Shown here: one piece after another, positions 1 through 11,757 of the stretch
How the letters are laid out: every line of letters starts with the position of its first letter
Position numbering within the stretch: position 1 is the first letter of the stretch
Source: Cordilura impudica
Taxonomy: Eukaryota; Arthropoda; Insecta; Diptera; Scathophagidae
DNA length: 64,000 nt
Direction of reading: 5' to 3'
Assembly: GCA_963682025.1 (NCBI GenBank)
Contig: OY821521.1
Coordinates: 96,766,051 to 96,830,050, forward strand
The notes under the pieces: generated by a model
The model's database searches: none
What the model was told of the DNA's origin: nothing
The model's input: the letters and a program-made list of their open reading frames with translations, nothing else
Position numbers and translations under genes: made by a program

Positions 1-2314
1 ATCCACTCTGGTAGAAAAGTTTAAAAGTTTCCATTGTTTTGGCATTACTAAAAAAATTTGTTAGATCATTTTTGTCATCACCACGAGCCTGCTTGCAGAT
101 CGATTGGGTCACGGGAAAGGGGTTAAAAATCCATCCAAATTTTTTTCGACAAGCAGACAGTACGAGTTAATATAAAGGGAGTAAAAATTCACCAACATTT
201 AAAGCTAATAATGCTTAACTAGTTGTTAATAAAAAAAAACAATGTAAATTTACCAAAATAAAATTGTATATATTAATTTATTTAAAGAAAAACACAACAG
301 TAACTTTTGATGTTGTATTTTTTGTGTGCATATTTTTATAACACGGTGTCTCGTCTAACTGTAATTCATATGCTTTCTGGTTATGTTACATAACCGTTCG
401 CTTTGATAGTTTTAAGGATTGAAATCAAATGGCTCTCCCTAACCTAACTGGCGAGGCCATTGGTTGTGTAGGGATGTGGATCCTATAACCTGGCATTATG
501 ACTAGCTGAAAAAAATAATATAGAATACATTGATGTTCATTTTGTAATATTTTGGTGTTGTATTTTTTGTGTGTAGTATTTACATATACATACATATGTA
601 CATATACTAAATAATAAAATAATATACAATATTCTATATATGTATATATATATCCATAATAACCGCATGTTAGAAATAAATTGGTATATTATTTTATTTA
701 TATAAAATTCTGCAATATTTTGTTTCGGGGAAAATACATTTATTTTGCATTTACAAACAGAGTGTCACCCATTTTGCTCAGTGTGGCTATGCCACAGTAG
801 ATGGCGCCATCTACATGAATCTCAACATTTTCAATTAGATATCAAACAGAACAATGTTAACAGTACATACAGTGCTGAGTAAAGAAGAAGCAATGAGTTT
901 TTTGCTTTCAAAACAGTCCTACATAGTTATGCATATACAATTATTATTCTGCTTTACCTACAAAATATCTGATTGCGATTATATATACTATATTTATTTA
1001 AATTGTGTATAATTACTAACGCATTTCTATTCACATAAATACAAAATTGCACCTTTTAAATTTTCCATTCAAATTTAAGAAAATATCACTTCTAAAAATT
1101 GGAATTCAGATTTCCAATTATAAATTAGAAAATATCAATTGAATTTCAGAAAATCACGTTAAAACGTCGGAAATAATAACTTGAAATTTAGAACACATCA
1201 ATTGAATTATTAAAATATAAATTTAATTTTTTAAACACAAATTGAAATTCAGAAAACCCCAAATATGTTTACATATAAAAACTCAACTGAAATCGAAAAA
1301 AATATTGCGATTCAGGAGATATTAATAGCATTTCAGGATAAGAAAACATTAATTTGAATTCAACGAAGTTTAAAAAACCTCAAATGATATTTAAGAATTG
1401 CGAACATAAAAATGGTTACATAAATGAAGCGCAATTTGATGAGAATGTTATTAATATATTATTTGTCATAATTTTTTGGATGCAAATTTGAAGTTATTCA
1501 GAAAAAAAAAGATAACAATTTATTTTATTTACCATTTTTGGGACATTTGGTTTTTTGCACTTGACATCCCTAATTTGAACCAGTGTTCATGAGACTTCAA
1601 AATTTGACTTCATGTTAGGCAAAGTAAAACCCAAAAAAGTGAAGTTCGATAATAATTCCCAGGTAGTAGTAGTATTTGGAGTCAAGAAATGAAAATATAT
1701 TTTATTGATATAATTTAATTCAAAATCAAAAGTTGGCATCACTGGGTTAGACTTTAAATTGTATTATGTTGTGTTACCACAAAATCTAATAGTGAAAACT
1801 CCCTTTTAATAAGTAAAAAAAATATTTTCCAAATATGGCAATATTTTAACAAAAAAAGAAAAACTGACAGAACTTTTGTTTTTGGTTATTTTGTTACACC
1901 ATCCGACCTATACGGCCGCAATGAAGAATTATTTGGCCAGTTAAAGGAAACTATACAGCCATTAATTTGCAAAAACTTAAACTAAATTAAACGAGAGGTT
2001 ATGTCAGCAATGACCAACGATGACCAAAAAGCAAACACCGAAACGTGTTTTCTTATATCCGAAATAATAGAAAAGGCGAAAACGATCTTTCCTCGCTGGA
2101 GCGCGATTTACTAATGTGAGAGAGCTCTATATACCAACTCTTGGAATAAACAAAAATCCAGATCAAACCAAAGAATTTGCTGAAATAATTTGGTATTAAG
2201 TTTAACAAATTGTTTACCGTTTCAAATATTTTGTTTACATTTATTATCAATACTCAAACTGAGGTGCAGGGTATCAAATATTCGGCACAGCCGAATTTAA
2301 CACTCTTACTTGTT
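1..2314 (-). repeat. Family R large noncoding repeat, copy I (runs off window start)
   Basis: Read on the minus strand, this repeat starts at 2314 with AACAAGTAAGAG, followed by the palindrome ATTCGGCTGTGCCGAAT and GATACCCT-like sequence. It then continues to the window edge. The same sequence in the same order recurs at 37608-39385 and 43187-47000, for example the tract around 30-200 and the tract around 1880-2010. No reading frame of useful length or recognisable protein is present. I infer a non-autonomous mobile repeat of about 3 kb whose other end lies outside the window. The family name R is mine. Confidence 0.75.
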
Positions 2315-2595
2315 TTATATATAATTGTTTTTCCACTTTACATTCAACACTCTACTATTTCTTCTTTTGCCACATTATTTCGAACGCAAGACTTGTCATT
2401 TTATTTTTCAACTATAACACCGATCTTCAATGGCCGCAAAATTTAACAAGTTAGTTATTGTTCTTTATTCAAATTGAAATTATTAATTACATTTTTTTTT
2501 AAGAATAATATAATTTAAAATAATAAGGAACATACGACTATGACATCGTGTCATCAGTCGGATAGAGAATTACTATGATATATTTGTTTAAAATA

Positions 2596-2936
2596 TCGCA
2601 CCTGTACCTCTAAAGTGAGTCAACTCAAAAAATACAAATTTTCAGTAGAGGCATAAAACGGTTTTTTTTAATATTTACTATAAAATTTAAAAACAATTGT
2701 TTCATTGTAAAGAATTGCGAATAAAAAGTAGTTGTTTTTGCGATTTTTTCAGTGATCATCAAAAATAACAAGTTTTTTGGGTGCAACTTAAAATATGTCT
2801 TTTTAGTGGATTCTAAAGAAGCTATGTATGTATAACACAAATAGGGTTACAACTGTATTTTTTTGCGAAAGACTAGAAAAATCGATGTTAGATGTTTACA
2901 CTATGTATCGTTTTCTTGCAAAAAGTACAGGTGCGA
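2596..2936. mobile_element. MITE, TCGCACCTG family, copy A
   Basis: The element begins TCGCACCTGTACCTCTAAAG and ends with the inverse GTACAGGTGCGA, with TA on both outer sides. The right inverted repeat is shortened compared with the copies at 5227-6436 and 27635-28026, where it extends through GAGTTGACTCACTTTAGAGG. It has no coding capacity. A TA duplication and inverted ends fit a Tc1/mariner-mobilised MITE, but TA is too short to be decisive. Confidence 0.8.
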
Positions 2937-2979
2937 TATGTTTTGCATTATTTAGCAAGCAAATCAAATCATTCGCCGT

Positions 2980-4420
2980 TAAGAAAGCCTTTTTTTAATA
3001 TTTTTATCTGAACTAGAGGAGAATTAGGCATTTGGCAATAAAATGAAGTATGTATATCTTCTGTATCATTAAGATTGCATAGATTGTCTTTGCTGTTGAA
3101 ATCTTGTTCCATTGAGCTCATTTATATCGCATCTAGCTTTAAAAATATAGCTTATTGCATTAATATTGTCTGAGATTTCAAAATAAGTTTAGTGTTCTTT
3201 AAAGTTAAACTTTGAATAGAGACGAGTTGTTCGAGTTGCCTTTTCTTCATTTATAGCCATTTCTCTTAATTTAATGCCATTCGTTATATTGCCTTAATAG
3301 TCCCCAGTCTTCTTTTGTTGTACATTCCGAAATTCTTATTGTGCTAAAATCAAGTGCTAGCTTTTCAATATATTTGTACCAATAATATTCTTTCTCAATT
3401 ATTAGTTTCGTAAGCTGGTTAGGTAAGCGATTTTCAATATATTCGTGTAGAGTTCTTATTATATAACGAAGGTCTAAATCTAATCTGTAAATGTGCTTAT
3501 TTTCAAAACCAGTCGGAAATTTTAAAATCTTTTTTTAAAAATATCTTTGAAGCTTGTCCACTTCATCGAAAAGGTAAAATCACCTCATTTGGGCTCCATA
3601 TGATTTAATAGCTTGGCAAACCGATTTAAATAAATTCCACTTTGCATCTAAGCCTATCTCTTTTTTTGCTAAATAATCCTTCCAGGGTGCGTTTATAGAG
3701 TTTTAAGCGGATATATTTCTATTTTCCAAATGTTTTTTAAAGGACATTTTTGGAGATAATGTAACACCAAGATATGTGTACTCGTTACTTACAGTTATAG
3801 GCTCTCCTTTAAAAAACCAACCTTCTCTTGTTGAGATTTTTCCTCTCCATTTCTAAATATCATCATTTCTGATTTATTTAAATTTAACTCAAGATTCCAC
3901 ATTTTACAATATGTTTCGAGGTTGTGTATCATATTTTGCATTATACTGACATCATCAGCCAAAATTACGATGCAGCATACATCAATAATCTAATGTTTGT
4001 TGGTCCTACGTTTATTCCTCCTTCTAGATTAGAATACAAATCATTTAGGTAAATGGAAAAAAGCTTTGGGGATAACAAGCAACTTTGCTTTACTGCTGAT
4101 GAAGTCTCGAACTCGTCAGATAGATATTCTCCATTCCAGACAGCAAATTTAGGATGACTGTAAATACTTTCTATCATATTGACCATTTTCGTTGACATAC
4201 CAATGCTATGCAGTTTACATATTAATGATTTTCTACAGACTTTGTCGACTGCGGCTTTGAAATCCACAAAAAATGCGTACAGTTTTTTCTTTCCTTAAAC
4301 TTTAGGGCAATCGCTGCTAAATTATACAAATTATACAAATTGGTATTCAGTTAAAATATTGTGTCTATTAAGCCAGACATTTATTCATTTATTAATGATA
4401 CCCATAAAAATCTTTGCTAC
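2980..4420 (-). pseudogene. Degraded non-LTR retrotransposon, reverse transcriptase and C-terminal part
   Basis: On the minus strand, 4267-3965 encodes RT motifs: DFKAAVDKVCRKSL (the catalytic FxDxxxAFD region, here with A-V), SSAVKQSCLLSPKLFSIYLN (normally GVxQGCxLSPxLFxxYxN), and then MYAAS where MYADD is expected. Downstream, in shifted frames, ILADDVSIMQNMIHNLETYC, EYTYLGVTLSPKM and a cysteine-rich end near 3060 follow in the normal order. Several frameshifts separate the pieces. The active-site aspartates appear to have been lost by a small deletion at about 3960-3970. It is a dead copy of the CR1/Jockey-like group; the exact clade is uncertain. Confidence 0.75.
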
Positions 4421-5226
4421 TGTGTTAACAAGTACTGACCGCAATCAGTTCATTGCATTGTTTAACGTAAGATAATGCATTGCTTTGCTGCTCTTCAGTT
4501 GTGAAACGGTTTTAAGAGCCATTATAAAAGCAACAGAATTTATTAAAATGTAATTTTAAGTGAAACGAAAAAGCTCCCAACAAAAATGGAAATTGCAATA
4601 ATACCCATCTAAAGTTCATTGGTGATTATTTCATTTGGAAGTTTCTTTCACAATGTGGTTATATAAGTATGAATATTTAAACAAATAAATAATGTACGAA
4701 TAATAAAAAAAAAGGTGAAAAAATAATATTTGTAGAAATTTTTTGATATATATAACTTTTCGAATTCTGCTGATAGATTCCTGGAAGATTCTTTCGGAGT
4801 ATATATTAAAATCTATAAGTAGTTATTTAATTTTTTATAAATAATTTTTTATAATAACTATTTACTTCGGGATAACGTTAAAATGCATATGTGTGGAGTA
4901 AAACCATACATATGCACTCATGAAGCAAATGCTACAAACACAACGACCACAGCAACTACAACGATTACAGCAATGATATACAAATTCAAAATTTAGAATA
5001 AGAACAACAGAAAGAACAACATAAGGAAATAATATTCTCTTCAAGTTTTTTAAGTTTTATTCAAAACTCTCAGGACATGTTTAACCGATTTTTATAACTT
5101 GAAATAGCAACCTGCTTGGATGTCAATGAATCATTTTTACTAAAAATAAGCAACCCATCCGTCCTATTTTGAAAGCGTGAAAGTGATTTCCACAGCCGGA
5201 CGGATGGACAGGCGGACATCTGTATA
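4421..5226. other. No gene; old repeat fragments
   Basis: There is no credible gene here. Near 5195-5220 there is a short GGACGGATGGACAGGCGGAC tract like the (GTCY)n motif found in families M and R, so 5050-5226 is probably the eroded end of one of them. The 4862-5044 minus frame is cysteine-rich only because of CAA/CAG-type repeats; it resembles noncoding stretches in family R rather than a protein. Confidence 0.5.
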
Positions 5227-6436
5227 TCGCACCTGTACCTCTAAAGCAGTGAAGGCCGTACCAACCACGCTGGTGCTCGGCTTCTTATATGTATACAGCA
5301 GAACGAAAACAAAAATACTCATCAAAGAGTAAAACTAAACAACAATTTCATTCAGTCTTGTGAAAACGCAGGTCTATGTCGCATTGCCTTTTGAAATTCA
5401 TATATATTTTTTTTAATAGCTACACAGAGAATATTTGTTTAAAAGGAACCAAAAATGTTGAGAAAATTTCGAAGACTTGATAAACTAAATTACGCAAAGC
5501 AGTTGAGTCTGCTATATATTAAACATTTTCTATAAATTACATATGTACGTCGCCTCCATTTGACAACACTATAGCTGTCTTTTATGCATTTTTTTTTTAA
5601 TTTTAAAAAATATCCAGTTACTGCGGGCTGTTAACTTTTTTTAGTTTTAGGTAACATATCACTTATTAACCTTTGAAATTTCTTATCTTTTTAAGTTTTG
5701 CTATTTTTTCTTGTTTTTTAATGAAATGAATAATTTATTATTCCTTATTTGATTTAATAAACTTCAAACTTTTGGATAAAAGAGAATGTTCTCCACATTT
5801 TTTTACATTTTCTGATTGTAAGATTTAAAATTTTAAAACAACAAAATATATTTAAAATTTTACCATATTCTTCGTGAACTCAACTATTTTCCCTTTATGT
5901 CATTCATAAACACATTCATACAAAATCTACACAAACCCATTTAATATCGACATTGTGTTACGTCCATGGATCTCGATCAGTGTAGTACAATTAACACATG
6001 CTCATAAACACTATAACTAACTCAATTCTCTCGATGGCCACCACTGCTCTAAAGTGAGTCAACTCAAAATTTACAAATTTTCAGTAGAGGCAAAAAATGG
6101 TTTTTTTAATATTTACTATAAAATTTAAAAACAGTTGTTTCATTGTAAAGAATTGCAAATAATAAGTATACAACAATAGCAGTAGTAGATATTTTTTTTC
6201 AGTGATCATCAAAAATAGCAATTTTTTGGGTGCAACTCAAAATATGTCTTTTTAGTTGATTCTAAAGAAGCTAATCTTATAGCACAAAGATGGTTACAAC
6301 TGTATTTTTTTACGAAAGACTAGAAAAACCGATATAAGATTTTTACAGTCGATAGATGACCACTGTATATCGTTTTCTTGCAAAAAGGGAAAATTGAAAA
6401 ATTTTGAGTTGACTCACTTTAGAAGTACAGGTGCGA
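5227..6436. mobile_element. MITE, TCGCACCTG family, copy C, split by a hAT MITE
   Basis: The left end TCGCACCTGTACCTCTAAAG is at 5227-5246. The remainder resumes at 6047 and runs to TACAGGTGCGA at 6436. Removing the 800-bp insert at 5247-6046 plus one copy of the 8-bp duplication gives a continuous element of about 400 bp with long inverted ends, matching copy B. TA flanks both ends. Confidence 0.85.
5247..6046. mobile_element. Non-autonomous hAT element (800 bp) with 8-bp target duplication
   Basis: The element starts CAGTGAAGGCC and ends GGCCACCACTG, so the inverted ends are CAGTG(A/G)(A/T)GGCC. It is flanked on both sides by CTCTAAAG (5239-5246 and 6047-6054), which is single in the uninterrupted sister MITEs. 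An 8-bp duplication and CAGTG ends (consensus YARNG) are the hAT signature. No transposase is encoded. Confidence 0.88.
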
Positions 6437-7291
6437 TATATATATGGGGGGTTTCATGTCAAGTGCACCAACTTTTGAAACCGATGTCTTCCGATCGGAA
6501 TGAAATTTGCACCAAGGTTAGTCCTACTGGATGGTAGTTTAGGCACAATTTTTCAACAAGATCGGTCAAGATCTCTCTGAGTTAGAGGGGATCAAAATTT
6601 GACATTTTGGCCAAACAGGTGTTTTTCTCATCCATGTAACTTATTACCTATTGTTCTTAGAAAATTTTCTCCCAAATAGTTTAGATAGCTATTTCTTCAA
6701 TATATTGGAAAAAAAAAAACTTAAAAAAAAAAAATTTTTAGACTTTTTTTTTTGCTAAATTAAAGCATTTTTTGCCTTTTTTTCAAAAAGGGCATTTTTT
6801 TTATAAGAAAGCTTAGGATTTTTCCTTTAAGAGCTTTTTGGTCGCTTAGTGGGATGGGAGTGGGATATCTATCAAAATAAATGTTTTGTAACTCAAGACA
6901 ACGGTTTTTCAATTTTTCACAAATGCACTATTTTGAATTTGTCCTATTTGTGTGAAAAACCTTACAAATAAAACTTATACTGAGAAACTAGACAAACTAA
7001 ACTTTCCGAAGGTATATAACATACCTAACTAAAATTTTATACCCTCGATACTGTAATACCCAGAATATGTTAACCTCAGGAAAAAAATCGCTTTTTTTCT
7101 ATAGAAATGTTGAACAATTATTTTTTTATTTATTTGTAATAATAATTAAATTAATATATAATAATTATAATAAAAATAAATAGATAAATTATTTAATAAC
7201 ATTTAATCTTAAAACATTAGATCCATTCATATCATAACTATTTTATAGTTAATTTATTGTAGCTGATGAAGTATTTAAGTTTTGTCACTTT

Positions 7292-8465
7292 TTAAAAATC
7301 CAATCTTTCATCCAGCTTATTTGTCGAATTTATTTGCTGCTTTTTTAGCCAATCCTTTCTTGGCGTTACTAGGTTCAACTGTTTATTTCGCTGGTGTTTT
7401 TTTTTTTTTTTTGACTTTTGAAAGAAATCGCATTGAGTAGAGGCAGAAAACTTTTTCATAAAAGCATGGTATTGAGCGGTGCCATCGATTGTTATCGCAG
7501 AATCGAATCTGCTCTTTAGTGTTTTCAATGTTTCCTCATAATCCTCTTTGCTACTAAAAACTATTTTAGTTTCTTTACAATAATTCTTTGTCCAATGGAA
7601 TAAAGCAGTCGCATCTAAGATGCGATCTTGATGAGAGCACTGGAGGCTATTCTTTACTGCATTTCTTTTAAGGTTTGCCCCAATACCATCACATGCTCCT
7701 TTACCATGAGCAGTAGGATGAAAATGCCACTCAGCTGGCATTCCAAAATCTTTTTCGTGAGCCATAAGATTTGCGAAGCTACTTTTGTGTTCCAGTTTTT
7801 CATCTTTCATGTAGTAAATAACTACTGTGAATATAGTTGCTTGGTCGTTATTGAAGTGGAATGTTTGTATGGCATCCTGAAAAACATATTTATAGTTTTC
7901 TGCGAAATCATATGAAATAACGAATTCACCAGACTTCAAATGTATCTTCAAATCCTTGAAGAATGACCATTGCTCTTTGACTGAAAAGTCATGGTTTCTC
8001 AAGTTTAGCAATCCTGTACACATTTCTTCCACAAAATCATCCACATTTAAAATGATTGTTTTCAATGTGCATCTGTTAGTCTGAATCCAAAAATCAAATT
8101 TGGCCTCCTCTATGTATTCTCGATCTAAAGAGTTGATTAAATTTTCTTTGATGAATGTGGTTTTCGGGTAATTGGTACATTCACCTAAGTGGCAAGAAGT
8201 TGTTGCATTAGGTAACATAGTCAATTTAAGGCAATCGCGGTAATCGTGTAAATCTTCTGCCGAATCATCTGTTAAATACTTTAAGTTGATTTCCTTCAAC
8301 ATCATTTTCATCGTGAATGCAAACGCATATTGTGTGAGTTCCGCTGCTTGCTGCCAAAACGCAATGTCTTGGCCTCATTTGGGTAAATTTCGTGAAGCCA
8401 ATTTTAACATCCTCGTGTTCAGATTGAAATGTTGCAAATAACTCTTTCAGGTTACAGAGAACCAT
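7292..8465 (-). pseudogene. Transposase-like protein (SGTH.CVC / HGKGACDGIG family), frameshifted
   Basis: Two overlapping minus frames make one protein of about 400 aa. The first (8465-8265) contains RPRHCVLAASSGTHTICVCI. The second (8311-7292) contains SCHLGECTNYP, FVISYDFAENYKYV, IQTFHFNNDQATI, DFGMPAEWHFHPTAHGKGAC-DGIG and, near the end, a lysine run then HQRNKQ. They join by a single frame slip near 8312. I recall the same motif order in unnamed transposase-like proteins common in arthropods and cnidarians. There a YFSDG-type acidic motif lies between the ATI-YY block and the DFG-PAEWHF block; here that stretch is only about 20 residues and the motif is missing, suggesting an internal deletion. 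It sits inside long inverted repeats, as a transposase should. Activity is unlikely. The family identity is from memory. Confidence 0.65.
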
Positions 8466-8939
8466 TCTCTTCTCTTATGTTATGAAGGTTTGTTACATAC
8501 CTTCGGAAAGGTTAATTTGTCTAGTTTCTCAGAATAAGTTTTATTTGTAAGGGTTTTCACAAAAATAGGAAAAAATTAAAAATAGTGCATTTGTGAAAAA
8601 TTGAAAAACCGTTGTCTTGAGTTACAAAACATTTATTTTGATAGATATCCCACTCCCATCCCACTAAGCGACCAAAAAGCTTTTAAAGGAAAAATCCTAA
8701 GCTTTCTTATGAAAAAAAAAAAATGCCCTTTTTGAAAAAAAGGCAAAAAATGCTTTAATTTAGCAAAAAAAAAAAAGTCTAAAAATTTTTTTTTGTTTAA
8801 AGTATTTTTTTCCGAAATATTGAAGAAATAGCTATCTAAACTATTTGGGAGAAAATTTTCTAAGAACAATAGGTAACAAGTTACATGGATGAGAAAAAAC
8901 ACCTGTTTGGCCAAAATGTCAAATTTTGATCCCCTCTAA

Positions 8940-9435
8940 AGGTGCTATTACATGATGTGTTTTTTACATATGTACTGTCAAATTTTCCCACAACAAAAGT
9001 TGTACACATCGTGTGATACATATGAAACACTGTTTATGTACAATACATGAGGAAAGTCACATGTACATTTTTCAATTAGAACAGGTTCTATTTTTGCATG
9101 ACAAACATATGAAAATACAACACTGCTTGTGGCGAAAGAAAAACAGAGTAAATTTTAAAGATTAATATTGAAAGAAAAATAAATTGTTTAGTATTATTTA
9201 ACAATTAAAAAAAAAATATATAACCTTTTTTTTAACAATAAATTTTTTTAAACTCACAAATTAAATCAGCTGTTGTTTACATTTAGAGGTTATGTCATAC
9301 GGAAATACATATGTACGTGAGATAGCAAAAATTATGAATCGTATGTAAAAGACAATTTTGACAGACATGAGGAATTTCATATGGATAAAAAAAGTGACAG
9401 TACATATGTAAAAAACATTTCGTGTAATAGCACCT
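8940..9435. mobile_element. Harbinger-like MITE (496 bp), TAA target duplication
   Basis: The element starts AGGTGCTATTACATGA and ends with the inverse TCGTGTAATAGCACCT. Inverted similarity runs about 40 bp through TTTTTTACATATGTACTGTCA. TAA flanks both sides (8937-8939, 9436-9438). The uninterrupted partner arm of the host transposon (around 6577-6590) has a single TAA at this point, so the insertion is proved by the internal comparison. A 3-bp TWA duplication is typical of PIF/Harbinger. It is noncoding. Confidence 0.9.
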
Positions 9436-9574
9436 TAACTCAGAGAGATCTTGACCGATCTTGTTGAAAAATTGTGTCTAAACTACTGTCCAATAGAACT
9501 AACCTTGGTGCAAATTTCATCCCGATCGAAAGACATCGGTTTCAAAAGTTGGTGCACTTGACATGAAATCCCCC

Positions 9575-10221
9575 ATATATATAATTGAAAATTTGTTTGA
9601 TTGTGGGTTTGTGGGTTTGACATTAATAGGTGGCTCAACCATAGGACCGATCTTCTTGAAATTTTCACAGTGTGTAAGTTGGTATCAAGAAAATAAAATG
9701 GGCTTCATTTTTTTAAAATATGAAGTGGGCGTCGCATCCCCACATATGATAGCTCTATGATAGCAAGAGTGCTGAAACTTTGTAGGAGGACATAAGTTAG
9801 TAATGTGAGAAGTCGGGCTAAAAATGGGCGGGATAAAATAAGTGGGAGTGGCACCTCCCATACATGGTAAATACATATAATCATATATCTTGAATACTAC
9901 GATGACCAGAGACTTGAAACTTTCTGCACGTCAATTGGTTGTTAATGTAAGTAGTCGTAACAAAAATGGGCGGGATAAGGTTAGTGGGCGTGGCACCTCC
10001 CATACAAAAAAATAATCGGGAGTACTATAAACCCGACAGTCTTGAAATTACTTGTGAGTTCACGAACGATGAGTGTGAGAAGTTATGTGAAAAAAGGGCG
10101 GGTTAAAACCAGTGGACGGGGCTCCTCCCATACAAGGTAAATATATATCATCATAATAAACAACAAAAATATTCACTAGAAATAAGTTATATGGCAAAAC
10201 AATGTGTGCTGGGTCAGCTAG
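9575..10221 (+). mobile_element. Helitron/DINE-like element, 3' part with ~140-bp tandem monomers
   Basis: At least three diverged direct repeats are centred on GTGGGCGTGGCACCTCCCATAC-type sequence (about 9722, 9841, 9983 and 10112). The element ends GGGTCAGCTAG at 10221, followed by T. CTAG before T is the Helitron 3' signature, and the same monomers occur in the complete copy at 48227-48827. The 5' end is missing, apparently cut by the transposon at 6446-9574. Confidence 0.7.
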
Positions 10222-11299
10222 TATATATATGTATTTGTTGGGTTCAGTTTTTTTCTAATTATTACGAATGGAATTACAAACTTATATGTATATACCCTCT
10301 GCGCACATGTATGTAGAGTATATAAATAATTAAAAAAGTTAAAATCTCTGAAAACATTTTCAATCTCGTGGCGGTCAAACGTGACTCCCTGTTACTCACT
10401 ATGTGTTGTAAAAGGGTGTCACAGTATTTAATATTTTCAAAGTCTATACAATCTCCCCAAATATAGTACATATTCGCATCTGACCATTACCACCTTTTTT
10501 GCTTTTGAATCACTGTAAAAATTACATACTTAATACGAGTATATTTGCATGTCATGTTAAACATTAATTTGTGTTTTTCCTTACATTTCATCAAAAAGCA
10601 GATAAAAAAATAATTAAACAACAACGTGGTCATATTTCGAAGTTAAATAGGGTCTGTTACAAAAATCAATGAAAGTGTAGATGCTTCCTTTTTTGCACAT
10701 TCCATTGTTTGCAATTACATTGTTTGTGCATCATTTGATTGAAATTTATAAATATCTGACACTGACCTCTGCTTACAAAATTGCATTGACGAACATGCTG
10801 CGCAGAACATACAGACCAGTGATGTATTTCCCAACAAGCCCATACTTTTAATTTATTTATATATTTATTTTTGAAAAAATTTTCAGTACGGTGTTAGTTT
10901 TGATTTTACCGCAGAGCAGTAAAAGGGTAGGTACTCCGGTACTCCTTACTTGTAGTTTACTTATATTCATATTGTGTTTTACTTATACTTATATTCATAT
11001 ATGTTTATTCATATTGTAGTTTTATCCTAACGCTGCTCCGAGACTTTTGTATAAATAGATAAACATTGTTGCTTTGGAATACTTATGAATTAAACCATAA
11101 TTGATATCTAATATAAGAAATGAGATTGGGCCCTTAGAAAAATAAATAAATGCTCCTTGTTTCATCTCTGCTCTCACTTATTCAACTTTCATACATTCTA
11201 AATATCACATTCAAATTTGTAGATTTATATTTACCTCAAGAGAACTTTTTGACTGGTTTGCCTATTTGTAATTAAATTTTCATCAACTTCCAGACCAGC
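10222..11299. other. No gene recognised
   Basis: This is AT-rich sequence with no long frame and no recognised repeat match in this window. ACTTATATTCATATTG-type short direct repeats occur around 10960-11015. It may be host intergenic DNA upstream of gene 1. Confidence 0.4.
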
Positions 11300-11510
11300 T
11301 AGAGTTCTGAAACTTACAGCATTCAGCTAAAGCAGATGACACCACATTACTAAATAATTTTGTGCATGGATTAATCATTACTTATGACAGTTTATCTGAA
11401 AGCGTTTTTGTCAATAATATCTCGACTTCCTGAAACTTTCAATATTTACGTAAGGTGGATAACAACACATTATTTAATAAATTTCTACTTGATCTGATCA
11501 TTGTTTCTCG
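11300..11510 (+). repeat. Two-copy degenerate tandem repeat upstream of gene 1
   Basis: TGAAACTTACAGCAT at 11308 and TGAAACTTTCAATAT at 11431 begin two similar segments with a ~123-bp period. Each continues with ACAACACATTA-like sequence, AATAAWTTT and a GATYWATCATT-like end. The copies lie directly before the putative TATA box. They could be duplicated regulatory sequence; this is inferred from position only. Confidence 0.5.
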
Positions 11511-11520
11511 ATGTTAAAAG

Positions 11521-11530
11521 TATAAAAGCA
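11521..11530 (+). promoter_or_regulatory. Putative TATA box of LITAF gene 1
   Basis: TATAAAAGCA lies 237 bp before the gene 1 ATG. A start of transcription would be expected near 11550. No initiator match stands out, so this is a position- and sequence-based guess. Confidence 0.45.
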
Positions 11531-11757
11531 TGTATTAAAAAATATTATCACATCTCTTTTCAATGAGACATATTCTAATAAATAATTAATTTAGAAATCC
11601 ACACTACACTCTTTGGAAACACATCTTACGCCGAAACATCCCCCGCCCCCCATCCCACATACGCGCATGACCATACAAATGAAGTCATAGTTTGTCTATT
11701 GTCTATTGTCTATTTATAAATTTATTAGAAAATTTTAGTTTTTTAAATAACAGCACC

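Larger units (their letters stand above)
6446..9574 (-). mobile_element. DNA transposon with ~577-bp terminal inverted repeats and broken transposase-like gene
   Basis: The ends GGGG..TTTCATGTCAAGTG (6446) and CACTTGACATGAAA..CCCC (9574) are inverted. Sequence identity continues inward for roughly 577 bp on the left (to about 7022) and on the right (9574 to about 8493), after subtracting a 496-bp MITE in the right arm. The interior carries the minus-strand gene at 7292-8465. A second copy begins at 63361 and leaves the window. ATATAT runs on both sides obscure the target duplication. I cannot name the superfamily with confidence. Confidence 0.85.

Noticed and set aside
4862..5044. Cysteine-rich minus-strand frame resembling a LITAF half-domain
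   Set aside because: Cysteines come from CAA/CAG-like repeats, there is no HYCxxC, and similar noncoding stretches occur in family R (37190, 38130, 44500).
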